The position numbers and the translations under genes were made by a program. A stretch of 64,000 bases of DNA from Microbacterium paraoxydans (GTDB lineage Bacteria > Actinomycetota > Actinomycetes > Actinomycetales > Microbacteriaceae): positions 1-64,000 of the forward strand of contig NZ_JAIVLG010000006.1 in NCBI RefSeq assembly GCF_020524545.1. Direction: 5' to 3'. The notes beneath the pieces were generated by a model. The model was not told the DNA's origin, did not search any database, and worked only from the letters and a program-made list of their open reading frames with translations. Below are positions 52,430-60,356 of this stretch, piece after piece. Position 1 is the first letter of the stretch, and every line of letters begins with the position of its first letter.

Positions 52430-53401
52430 TCAGACCTCCTTCATGGGCTTGACGATCTTCACGTAGGCCGCGACGATCACGATGACGATGAGGAAGGCCA
52501 CGACGGAGAGGGCGCTCGCGACATCCACCTTCTTCTGCAACTCGATGTACTTGAAGATCAGCGTCATGATCGTGTCGGCGCCGTAGCCGGGGATCGAACC
52601 GGTCATCACCTTCAGGATCGGCAGCGAGTTGAACACGTTGATGATGTTGATCAGCACAGCGACCGCGAGTGCGCTGCGCAGCTGCGGCAGGACGATCGAC
52701 CAGTAGGTGCGCGCGGGGCCGGCTCCGTCCATCTTCGCCGCCTCGATCGCGTCGGCCGGGACCGACTGGAGCCCGGCGAGGATCGTGTAGGTCGTGAAGG
52801 GGAGCGACACGAAGATCGCGATCACGATCGACCAGAGGAACGCCGTCGTGGGGTTCTTCGTCCAGCCGTACCCGACGGCATCGTCGGAGAGCCCGATGTC
52901 GTAGAGGAACTTGTTGAAGACGCCGAAGTACGGCTCGAGGCTGTAGTAGAACACCATCGTCGTCATGACGACGGAGGCGGCCCACGGCACGATGACGGCC
53001 ATGCGCACGAGCTGGCGTCCGGGGAAGGCCTTGTTCAGGATCTGCGCGAGTCCGAGCGAGATGACGACCGTGAACAGCACGACCGACACGACCCAGACGA
53101 TCGTGCGGAAGAAGATCGGCCAGAACTCGGCGAACGTGAAGACGGTGACGAAGTTGTCGAAGCCGACGGATCCCTTGTCCAGTCCGGACAGGGAGATGTC
53201 GCGCGTCGAGTTGAAGAACATCACTCCGGCGGGGAAGAAGACCACGCCGATGATGAGGAGCAGTGCGGGGGCGATCCAGGGCAGCGCCTGGAGGAGATCC
53301 TTTCCACCCGGCCTGCCGCGGAAGGCATCCGGGGTCTTCCGGGGGCGGGGGCGGCCTGTGGCCGCCCCCGCGAGGTTCGAGGACTCTGTCTTCTGGCTCA
53401 T
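52430..53401 (-). CDS. Sugar ABC transporter permease (first, MalF/LacF-type)
   Basis: A 323-residue permease with an N-terminal cytoplasmic tail and six helices. The EAA motif lies in VPADAIEAAKMDGAGPARTYWSIVLPQL. Typical partner of MalG-type permeases in CUT1 systems. Located directly between binding protein and second permease, all on the minus strand. An ATPase gene is absent, which suggests a shared ATPase elsewhere. Confidence 0.92.
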   Translation of the reverse strand: MSQKTESSNLAGAATGRPRPRKTPDAFRGRPGGKDLLQALPWIAPALLLIIGVVFFPAGVMFFNSTRDISLSGLDKGSVGFDNFVTVFTFAEFWPIFFRTIVWVVSVVLFTVVISLGLAQILNKAFPGRQLVRMAVIVPWAASVVMTTMVFYYSLEPYFGVFNKFLYDIGLSDDAVGYGWTKNPTTAFLWSIVIAIFVSLPFTTYTILAGLQSVPADAIEAAKMDGAGPARTYWSIVLPQLRSALAVAVLINIINVFNSLPILKVMTGSIPGYGADTIMTLIFKYIELQKKVDVASALSVVAFLIVIVIVAAYVKIVKPMKEV

Positions 53402-53432
53402 TCGGGTACCCGAACCTCTCCGATCAGCGGGC

Positions 53433-54677
53433 TCAGCCCGCGTCGACCTGCGCCTGGATCTCGGTCAGCACGTCCTGTGCCGGCTTCGTCTGAAGCTGGC
53501 CGAACAGTGACTTGAACGCACCGTCGGCGGCGGACCACTGCGGGTTGGTCGACGGGTAGAACTGGGCGTCGGGCAGCACGTCGAGGAACGGCTTGAGCGC
53601 CTCCTCGCCGGAGAGCTGCTCAGCACCCGACTTGGTGACCGGAAGGAAGCCCTCGGCCTGCACCCACGGCACGTACACGTCGGCCGAGTAGTAGTAGTCG
53701 AAGAACTTGGTGATCGCGTCCTTCTTGTCGTCGTCGTTCTGGAACGCCATCAGCTGGTCCATGACGCCGAGCGTGAACGGCGAGCCGTCCTTGGTCGGGA
53801 TCGGGACGATCGAGTAGTCCAGGTCGGGGTTGCCCTCGGCGATCTGACCGACCGTCGGCGGGAGGCCGACCTGCATTCCGATCTTGCCCTGGATGAAGAT
53901 GTCCATCAGCGGCGAACGCTGCGTCGAGCCGGGGTCGGCCTGTGTCGCACCGGCGTCGATCATCTTCTTGATCTGCTCGGCGCCGACCAGGTTCTCCGGA
54001 GTGTCGATCGTGATCTCCGACGCATCGCCGAAGGATCCGCCGCCACCCCACAGCCAGACGGCCGCCTCGGCCTGCGCCTCTTCGGAGCCGAGCGGCATTC
54101 CGTACCCGGCGACGCCGCCGCCGAGTGCGGACACCTTGGTCGCGGCATCCAGCAGCGAGTCCCAGTCGGTGGGAGCCTCGACGCCGGCCTGGTCGAGAAG
54201 CGCATTGTTGACGAACAGGGCACGCGCCGAGGCGATCAGCGGCAGAGCGTACGCGGTGCCGTCGACCTCGGCGTTCTTCAGGAACGACTCCTGGAAGTCG
54301 GAGTAGGTCTCCTCCGAGACGACGTCCTGGACGGGGTAGAGCAGCTCATCGCCCACGAATCCGGCGAACGGACCGCCGTTGTAGATGTCCGGTGCCTCGC
54401 CGGCCTGGATCTTGGTGGAGACGACCTTCTCGAGGTTGTCCCACGACTGCACTTCGAGCTTGACCTTGATGTCGGGGTTGGCCTTCTCGAACCCGTCGAT
54501 CACCGTCTCCCAGTTCGCCTTGGTGCCGTCGGAGTAGCTCGGGACGAGGAGGTCGAGAGTGGTGGATCCGTCTCCGCCTCCGCTGTCTCCGGACGATCCG
54601 CCGAACCCGCACGAAGCGAGCGAGAGCGTGGCGACGGCCGCAATGGCGGCGGCGCCGAACCGCAGTGACTTCTTCAT
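53433..54677 (-). CDS. Sugar ABC transporter solute-binding lipoprotein
   Basis: A 414-residue lipoprotein: signal ending LSLASC (Cys about residue 23), then a Gly/Ser-rich linker and an extracellular SBP1 (maltose-binding-type) fold. ANWETVIDGFEKANPDIKVKLEVQSW and YPSTNPQWS resemble the MalE family start and end. It delivers a sugar or short oligosaccharide to the two permeases. The divergent SIS/ROK/PfkB/aldolase operon suggests an amino sugar or hexose. Specificity is not proved. ATG 54677 follows GAGGAA at some distance. Confidence 0.9.
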   Translation of the reverse strand: MKKSLRFGAAAIAAVATLSLASCGFGGSSGDSGGGDGSTTLDLLVPSYSDGTKANWETVIDGFEKANPDIKVKLEVQSWDNLEKVVSTKIQAGEAPDIYNGGPFAGFVGDELLYPVQDVVSEETYSDFQESFLKNAEVDGTAYALPLIASARALFVNNALLDQAGVEAPTDWDSLLDAATKVSALGGGVAGYGMPLGSEEAQAEAAVWLWGGGGSFGDASEITIDTPENLVGAEQIKKMIDAGATQADPGSTQRSPLMDIFIQGKIGMQVGLPPTVGQIAEGNPDLDYSIVPIPTKDGSPFTLGVMDQLMAFQNDDDKKDAITKFFDYYYSADVYVPWVQAEGFLPVTKSGAEQLSGEEALKPFLDVLPDAQFYPSTNPQWSAADGAFKSLFGQLQTKPAQDVLTEIQAQVDAG

Positions 54678-55000
54678 GTGTATTGCATTCCTCACTGTGA
54701 GTGTCCCTCCCTGGCGGCGGGCCGCTTCGGGAGGGGGTGTGGTGCACAGTCGCAAGCACATCACGCGACGGTGCGTGGTGACCGCTTCGCCGGATGGCAG
54801 CGCGATCGTTCAAGCCGGGGCTCGGGGTTCTCGACATCGACGGGAATCGACGCCGAGGCGTTGGAACTTTTCCGATTATTTGTCAGGGGAACAAACAAAT
54901 CAAGCAGAACCTGTAGTTGATGTTCCTATGCGCCATACTATGATCGGATCAAGCATCAAACAATCACAAGTAAGCAACTTCTCTCCAGGAAGGCACCTCG
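54678..55000. promoter_or_regulatory. Divergent control region between sugar importer and catabolic operon
   Basis: A 323-bp gene-free region, clearly AT-richer near its right end. For the plus-strand operon, -35 TTGATG (54917-54922), 16-bp spacer and -10 TATGAT (54939-54944) are visible. AAACAAATCAAG upstream and GGATCAAGCATCAAACAATC around 54946-54965 hold repeated ATCAA units, a plausible DeoR site. TTTGT-N8-ACAAA near 54880-54897 is another inverted repeat. AGGAAGG precedes the SIS start. I see no small gene or RNA in it. Confidence 0.55.
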
Positions 55001-55897
55001 ATGACTGCATCACTGCCCGGCGCCCACATGCGCGAAGAGCTCCACTCCCAGCCGCAGACCTGGGCCACGGCCGCGGATCTGAAGGCCGAGCAGGGCCTGC
55101 TTCCCGCCACCGGTGCACGCGTCGCCGTCGTCGGATGCGGCACGTCCTGGTTCATGGCGCAGTCGTATGCCGCCCTCCGTGAGACCGCAGGACACGGCGA
55201 GACCGATGCGTTCGCCGCCTCGGAAGCCTTCATCGATCGCGGGTACGACGCGGTCGTCGCCCTCACCCGTTCGGGCACGACCACCGAGGTGCTCGAGCTC
55301 GTTGAGCGCATCAAGGGGCGCATTCCCACGATCGGCGTGATCGGCGACCCGACGTCGCCTCTCGTCTCCCTCGTCGACGAGGCGATCCTGCTCCCCTTCG
55401 CGGACGAGGAGTCGGTGGTGCAGACGCGCTTCGCGACCACCGCGCTCGCGCTCTTCCGCGCCTCGCTCGGCGAAGACCTCACCGGAGCGATCGCCGACGC
55501 GACCGCCGTGCTGGCCGAACCCGGCGATGACGAGCTGCGCGACGCGGAGCAGTACACGTTCCTCGGGCGGGGGTGGACGATCGGTCTCGCCCATGAGGCG
55601 GCGCTCAAACTGCGCGAGTCGTCGCAGTCGTGGACCGAGGCGTACCCGTCGATGGACTACCGGCACGGCCCGATCGCGATCGCCGCACCCGGACGCGTGA
55701 CCTGGCAGTTCGGCGCGGCCCCCGAGGGACTCTCCGCCCAGGTGGAGGCCACGGGAGCCCGTTTCGAGCAGCGTGCGATCGACCCGCTCGCCGACCTCGT
55801 GCGTCTGCACCGCACCGCTCTCGATCGTGCCGTCGCGCGGGGGCTCGACCCCGATCAGCCCCGCAACCTCACGCGATCCGTCATCCTGGATGCATGA
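55001..55897 (+). CDS. SIS-domain sugar isomerase/deaminase (AgaS/GlmS-type)
   Basis: A 298-residue protein with two SIS halves. VVGCGTSWFMAQSY starts the first, with the phosphosugar loop LTRSGTTTEVLEL. The second has LKLRESSQSWTEAYPSMDYRHGPIA, where Glu and RHGP are the catalytic elements of GlmS-isomerase and AgaS-like deaminases. It probably converts an amino-sugar 6-phosphate to a ketose 6-phosphate plus ammonia. Neighbours (ROK kinase, PfkB, aldolase) fit galactosamine or glucosamine use. No NagA-type deacetylase is present. Confidence 0.85.
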   Translation: MTASLPGAHMREELHSQPQTWATAADLKAEQGLLPATGARVAVVGCGTSWFMAQSYAALRETAGHGETDAFAASEAFIDRGYDAVVALTRSGTTTEVLELVERIKGRIPTIGVIGDPTSPLVSLVDEAILLPFADEESVVQTRFATTALALFRASLGEDLTGAIADATAVLAEPGDDELRDAEQYTFLGRGWTIGLAHEAALKLRESSQSWTEAYPSMDYRHGPIAIAAPGRVTWQFGAAPEGLSAQVEATGARFEQRAIDPLADLVRLHRTALDRAVARGLDPDQPRNLTRSVILDA

Positions 55898-55918
55898 CGC
55901 ACGCCGCCGGAGCCGACC

Positions 55919-56911
55919 ATGACCCGAGCTGACGGGGCCGCAGCCGTCCCCGACGTCGAACGCGACGCCACGGGCGAGGCGCTCGCCGCCGTGCGGACGT
56001 TGGGCCCGGGAGCGCCCGTACTGGCGTTCGACGTCGGCGGCACCGACATCAAGTCGGCGCTCTTCGACGCGGACGGCTCGGCTCTCGGACTCCGTCGCAC
56101 GTCCACGCCGATCGCGGACGGCGATCGCACCGAGGTGCTGCTCGCGCGTCTGGAGGTGCTCGCGGCGGAGCTGCGTGCTGCGCATCCCGACGTGGTGCCG
56201 CAGGCGGTGGGGCTCGTCGTCCCCGGGATCGTCGATGCGGAAGCCGGGCTGGGCGTGTTCGCGAGCAACCTCGGCTGGCACGATTCCCCGTTGCGCGATC
56301 TCGCGGCCGCTCGCCTCGGCATGCCCGTGGGGTTCGACCACGATGTCCGTGCGGCGAGCTGGGCAGAGCGTCGGCTCGGCGGTGCCCGCGACTACGCCGA
56401 TGCGGTCGTGCTCGTGATCGGCACGGGGATCGCCGGTGCGTTGCTGATCGGAGGGGTCCCCCACACCGCCGGCGGATACGCGGGCGAGATCGGCCATTCG
56501 CCGATCGCCGACGGCCCGATCTGCGCCTGCGGCGCGCGCGGATGTCTGGAGGCCGTCGCCTCCGCCGGGGCGATCGCCCGACGCTACCGTGAAGCGACCG
56601 GCGTCGCGCCCGACGGTGCGAAGGACGTGATCGCCCGAGCCGCGGCCGGAGACGAGGTCGCGGCGGAGATCTGGGACTCGGCGCTCGATGCGCTGACGAT
56701 GTCGCTCGCGCAGCTCACCGCCGTGGTCGCCCCCGAGGCCGTGGTCATCGGCGGCGGGCTCTCCCGTGCCGGTGGGGCCCTGTTCGACGAGTTGCGCACC
56801 CGCCTGGCCGCACGTCTCAGCTTCCACCGCCTCCCCGTCCTCGTCCCCGCCGAGCTCTCCGGGAACGCCGGTCTGCTCGGCGCCGGTCTGCGCGCCCGGG
56901 AGCTCACGTGA
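55919..56911 (+). CDS. ROK-family sugar kinase
   Basis: A 330-residue ATP-dependent kinase. LAFDVGGTDIKSALF (residues 35-49) is the DxGGT phosphate loop, EIGHSP the catalytic region and C-x-CG-x2-GCLE the zinc site. VVIGGGLSRAGG ends the fold. It would phosphorylate a free hexose or amino sugar at C6 after import. It is 21 bp after the SIS gene and overlaps the PfkB gene by GTGA. Specificity cannot be read from the sequence. Confidence 0.9.
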   Translation: MTRADGAAAVPDVERDATGEALAAVRTLGPGAPVLAFDVGGTDIKSALFDADGSALGLRRTSTPIADGDRTEVLLARLEVLAAELRAAHPDVVPQAVGLVVPGIVDAEAGLGVFASNLGWHDSPLRDLAAARLGMPVGFDHDVRAASWAERRLGGARDYADAVVLVIGTGIAGALLIGGVPHTAGGYAGEIGHSPIADGPICACGARGCLEAVASAGAIARRYREATGVAPDGAKDVIARAAAGDEVAAEIWDSALDALTMSLAQLTAVVAPEAVVIGGGLSRAGGALFDELRTRLAARLSFHRLPVLVPAELSGNAGLLGAGLRARELT

Positions 56912-57852
56912 TCCTGACCGTCACCCCCAATCCCGCCCTCGATCTCACCTGGCGGGTCGACCGCCTGGTCGAGGGCGGCACGCACCGTGCGGATGCCGGT
57001 GCGGCCCGCGCGGGAGGCAAGGGGCTCAATGTGGCGCGTGTGGCGCACGCCGAGGGGGCGTCCGTCGTCGCCGTCACCACGGCCGGCGGCCGGGTCGGCG
57101 AGGAGTTCGCGGCCGAACTCGACGCCAGCGGCGTGCCGCACGTCCTCGTTCCCGTCATCGCCGAGACCCGGCGCAGCATCGCCGTGGTCGATGAGTCGCT
57201 CGGCGACACCACGATCATCAACGAGCGCGGCAGCAACCCCGCCGACCCCGAGTGGGCCGCCCTGCTCGCGGAGGTCGTCGAACGGCTGCCCGGAACGCGG
57301 GTGCTGGTCGTCTCCGGGAGTGTGCCGCCCGGAGCTCCGGAGTCCCTGCTGCCCATGCTCATCGGGGTGGGGAGGGATGCCGGGGTGCCGGTCATCGTCG
57401 ACACGTCCGGACCCGCGCTCCTGCGGGCCGCGGATGCCGGCGCCACCGTGCTCAAGCCCAACGCGGCAGAACTCGTCGAGGCCACCGGGATCACGGACCC
57501 TGTGGCCGGAGCGCGGTCGCTGATCGCCCGCGGCACCGAGCTCGTGCTGCTCTCGCTCGGCGCGGCGGGGATGCTCGCCGTCACGGCATCCGCGCTCGTG
57601 CATGCGCGCCTCGACGCACCTCTCGCCGGCAACCCGACCGGGGCCGGTGACGCAGGGGTCGCCGCCTGCGCTGTGCTGTACGCCGAGGGCGTGCGCGATC
57701 CCGAGCAGATCCTGCGCCGCGCCACCGCGTGGTCCGCCGCCGCCGTGCTGACACCTCTCGCCGGGGACATCTCGCCCCGCTGGACCGAGCTCGAGCAGCA
57801 GCTCCTCCTCTCGCATCCCGACCCCGCATCCTTCCGGAAGGACCCTTCGTGA
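56908..57852 (+). CDS. PfkB-family 1-phosphofructokinase/tagatose-6-phosphate kinase
   Basis: A 314-residue ribokinase-fold kinase of the LacC/FruK group. It starts ILTVTPNPALDLTW and has GGKGLNVARVA (residues 36-46), NERGSNPA and the anion-hole/catalytic base NPTGAGDAGVA. It phosphorylates a ketose phosphate (tagatose 6-phosphate or fructose phosphate) to the bisphosphate. Together with the aldolase next door it suggests a tagatose-bisphosphate-like route, though fructose is possible. The GTG start overlaps the ROK kinase stop. Confidence 0.9.
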   Translation: MILTVTPNPALDLTWRVDRLVEGGTHRADAGAARAGGKGLNVARVAHAEGASVVAVTTAGGRVGEEFAAELDASGVPHVLVPVIAETRRSIAVVDESLGDTTIINERGSNPADPEWAALLAEVVERLPGTRVLVVSGSVPPGAPESLLPMLIGVGRDAGVPVIVDTSGPALLRAADAGATVLKPNAAELVEATGITDPVAGARSLIARGTELVLLSLGAAGMLAVTASALVHARLDAPLAGNPTGAGDAGVAACAVLYAEGVRDPEQILRRATAWSAAAVLTPLAGDISPRWTELEQQLLLSHPDPASFRKDPS

Positions 57853-58703
57853 CCCTCGTCTCCGCTCGCGACCTCGTCTCCGCGGCAGCCGCCGCCGGGA
57901 CCGGCATCGGCGCCTTCAACGTGATCCACCTCGAGACGGCCGAGGGACTGGTGCGCGCCGCCGCGCTCGCTCAGCTGCCCGTCATCCTGCAGATCTCGCA
58001 GAACTGCGCCGACTACCACGGAGGGCTCGAGCCGATCGCGCTGGCCACGCTCGCGGTGGCGCGGCGCGTCGAGACCCCCGTGGCGGTGCACCTCGACCAC
58101 GCCGAGCGACCTGAGCTGGTGGACGAAGCCATCGCGCTGGGCTTCGGGTCGGTCATGTTCGACGGCGGTGCGCTGCCCTACGACGACAACGTTGCGCTGA
58201 CAGCCGCGGTCGCCGCTCGCGCCCATGCGGCCGGAGTGTACGTCGAAGGCGAGCTCGGCGAGGTGGGCGGCAAGGACGGTGCGCATGCTCCGGGAGTGCG
58301 CACGGATCCCGACGAGGCGCGGGCGTTCGTCGCGGCGACCGGGGTGGACGCGCTCGCCGTCGCGGTGGGGTCTTCGCATGCGATGACCGATCGCACGGCC
58401 TCGCTGGATCTCGACCTGATCGGCCGGCTGCACGAGGCACTGGCCGTCCCTCTGGTGCTCCACGGATCGTCCGGAGTCGCGGATGCCGTGATCGCCGACG
58501 CCGTGCGCGCGGGGATGACCAAGATCAACGTGTCCACGCACCTGAACGGGTTCTTCACCCGCGCCGTGCGCGAGAAGCTGGCCGCGGATGCGCGGCTGGT
58601 CGATTCGCGCAAGTACCTCGCCCCCGCCCGCGACGCGCTCGCGGACGAGGCCGCGCGCATGCTTCGGCTGTTCGCGCTGCAGCCCGCCGGCGCGGTGGCG
58701 TGA
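57849..58703 (+). CDS. Class II ketose-bisphosphate aldolase (GatY/KbaY-type)
   Basis: A 284-residue metal-dependent aldolase. GAFNVIHLETAEGL at the start, zinc His in VHLDHAE and in LVLHGSSGV, and GELGEVGGKDG give the class II signature. INVSTHLNGFF near the end replaces the family's INxxT/S motif as expected. It splits tagatose 1,6- or fructose 1,6-bisphosphate to dihydroxyacetone phosphate and glyceraldehyde 3-phosphate. The GTG start overlaps the kinase stop, so the pair is coupled. Confidence 0.9.
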   Translation: MTLVSARDLVSAAAAAGTGIGAFNVIHLETAEGLVRAAALAQLPVILQISQNCADYHGGLEPIALATLAVARRVETPVAVHLDHAERPELVDEAIALGFGSVMFDGGALPYDDNVALTAAVAARAHAAGVYVEGELGEVGGKDGAHAPGVRTDPDEARAFVAATGVDALAVAVGSSHAMTDRTASLDLDLIGRLHEALAVPLVLHGSSGVADAVIADAVRAGMTKINVSTHLNGFFTRAVREKLAADARLVDSRKYLAPARDALADEAARMLRLFALQPAGAVA

Positions 58704-59479
58704 TGAAGCGCGCCGCCCGGCTGAACGCGATCCTCGATCTCCTCGCCGCGAGCGGAGAGGTCACGGTCGATGAGCTCGTGGAGCGGTTCGGCGCGTCGTC
58801 GGCCACGACCCGACGCGACCTCGACTCTCTCGCCGAGCAGCGCCTGCTCACCCGCACGCACGGCGGCGCCGTGGCGCAGACCGTCGCCTACGAGCTGCCC
58901 ATCCGCTACAAGAGCCACCTGCGCACGCACGAGAAGGCCAGCATCGCGCAGGCCGCCGCCGGTCTCGTCGCGCCCGGCATGGTCGTCGGGCTCTCGGGTG
59001 GCACCACCACGACGGCCATCGCCGCCGCACTCGCCGCCCGCGACGAGCTGTCGGGGAACGGGGGCATCACGGTCGTCACGAACGCCGTGAACATCGCCGC
59101 CCAGCTGGCCACGCGGCCCGACATCAAGGTGGTCGTGACCGGAGGGGTGATCCATTCACGCAGCTACGAACTCGTCGGGCCGTTCGTCGAGCAGCTGCTT
59201 CGGGGGGTGCGCCTCGATATCGCGTTCATCGGCGTGAACGGGATGGACGCCGTCGCCGGTGCGACCACGCAGGACGAGCGCGAGGCCGCGGTGAACCGGA
59301 TGATGGCCGAGCGTGCACGCCGCGCGGTCGTGGTGACCGATGGCAGCAAGCTGGGTGTCGAGGCCTTCTCGAGCATCGGCGGCGTCGACCTCTTCCCGAC
59401 CGTGATCACGGATGCCGGTGCCGATGCCGAAGTGCTCGCGGGCCTGCGAGCCGCCGGGTACGCGGTGCTCGTCGCCTGA
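58703..59479 (+). CDS. DeoR-family transcriptional repressor
   Basis: A 258-residue regulator with the DeoR helix-turn-helix near the start (RLNAILDLLAASGEVTVDELVERFGASSATTRRDL) and a sugar-phosphate-isomerase-like effector domain with GLSGGTTTTAIAAAL and VTNAVNIAAQL. It closes the catabolic operon, TGATG overlap with the aldolase. It probably represses the operon and the importer and is released by a sugar phosphate of the pathway, as known for GlpR/AgaR relatives. Confidence 0.92.
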   Translation: MKRAARLNAILDLLAASGEVTVDELVERFGASSATTRRDLDSLAEQRLLTRTHGGAVAQTVAYELPIRYKSHLRTHEKASIAQAAAGLVAPGMVVGLSGGTTTTAIAAALAARDELSGNGGITVVTNAVNIAAQLATRPDIKVVVTGGVIHSRSYELVGPFVEQLLRGVRLDIAFIGVNGMDAVAGATTQDEREAAVNRMMAERARRAVVVTDGSKLGVEAFSSIGGVDLFPTVITDAGADAEVLAGLRAAGYAVLVA

Positions 59480-59502
59480 GGCTGCGGTTCCCAGCGGGCC
59501 GG

Positions 59503-59508
59503 TATACT
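59503..59508 (+). promoter_or_regulatory. -10 TATACT of the RHH/MazF pair, leaderless, with palindrome
   Basis: TATACT is 6 nt before ATG 59515. ATACT-CAA-AGTAT (59504-59516) forms a small palindrome over the start of transcription, a plausible autoregulatory site for a ribbon-helix-helix antitoxin. Confidence 0.6.
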
Positions 59509-59514
59509 CAAAGT

Positions 59515-59751
59515 ATGACAACGACCATCAAGGTGAACGATGACCTCCGCGACCGGTTGAAGGAGCAGGCGGCACGTGACGGTCTCACTCTCGGAGCGCA
59601 TCTCGCTCACCTTGCCGACGCAGAGGATCGTCGTTGGAGATTGCAGTCGTTGAAGCGAGCGATCGAACGGACGGCGACGGCGGAGACGGAATCGCATGCC
59701 GCAGAGGCTGCCGAATGGGAGCGGGCCGACCTGACCGACGCGACCGCATGA
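59515..59751 (+). CDS. Ribbon-helix-helix antitoxin (MazE-like partner)
   Basis: A 78-residue protein: MTTTIKVNDDLRDRLKEQAARDG is a typical RHH beta strand and helix A. The C-terminal ~30 residues are Glu/Ala-rich and likely unstructured until bound to toxin. Its stop overlaps the toxin ATG (ATGA), the usual order of type II systems. The family match is by motif; a transcription-factor-only role is less likely given its position. Confidence 0.85.
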   Translation: MTTTIKVNDDLRDRLKEQAARDGLTLGAHLAHLADAEDRRWRLQSLKRAIERTATAETESHAAEAAEWERADLTDATA

Positions 59752-60095
59752 GTTCCTCCTCAGCGCTCGCACCGGGACGAGTCGCCTGGGCCGCACTCGA
59801 ACCAGTGCGAGGGAGGGAGCAGGGGGGACATCGTCCCGTTCTCGTCGTGGCCTCGGCCGGATATCTGGATGCCGTGACCACGCTGGCCATCGTGCTGCCG
59901 ATCACGACGACCGACCGAGGCTGGCCGAATCACGTCGTCGTGGAGGGGCCGAGCGGACTCGATCGTCCGTCGTGGATCATGACCGAGCAGCCTCGCACGC
60001 TTTCGCGTGATCGCCTCACCGGGACGGCAGGTGAGGTCACGGAGGAATGCCTGGCGTCGGTGCGCGCCTGGCTGGGGGACTTTCTCGACCTCTGA
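59748..60095 (+). CDS. MazF/PemK-type toxin endoribonuclease
   Basis: A 115-residue protein with the PemK/MazF fold: GRVAWAALEPVRGREQGGHRPVLVVA (the RGxEQxG/KxRPVLV start), VVLPITTTDRGWPNHV (PxT/S stretch) and SWIMTEQPRTLSRDRL (conserved Q-x-R-x3-RL). Such toxins cut mRNA at short motifs and are held inactive by the upstream antitoxin. ATG 59748 overlaps the antitoxin stop. It looks intact. Confidence 0.93.
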   Translation: MSSSSALAPGRVAWAALEPVRGREQGGHRPVLVVASAGYLDAVTTLAIVLPITTTDRGWPNHVVVEGPSGLDRPSWIMTEQPRTLSRDRLTGTAGEVTEECLASVRAWLGDFLDL

Positions 60096-60356
60096 GCAAA
60101 GCTGCCTGAACCCCGGACATCCCGAGGGCCCCGACGTCCCCAGATCGTCGAGGCCCCTTGAGGGTGTCGCGGCGGCGTGCCGCGTCATCCTCGAGTAGAT
60201 GGTGTCCGTGTCGTGATTCGCGCTCCCCAGCGCGCGTGATTCCCCAGATCCGACTGCGCCTCCCTCGCGCCTCTCCCTTCGAGGCCCTTCGCATGGCACC
60301 TTCCGAAGAACAGGAGCACGCGGCATCCGTTCTGATACACCGATTTGAGAAAAAGG
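60096..60356. other. 261-bp gene-free stretch between mazF and the CHAT gene end
   Basis: Both neighbouring genes end here (convergent). I see no promoter, tRNA or strong stem-loop, only short GC-rich inversions such as GCGGCGTGCCGC. Small frames on both strands have no start signal or domain and look like chance. Confidence 0.4.

Noticed and set aside
54678-55000. tRNA or small RNA in the long gap
   Set aside because: No cloverleaf, CCA end or GTTCRA-like T loop in a proper frame. Promoter and repeated ATCAA units explain the AT-rich part.
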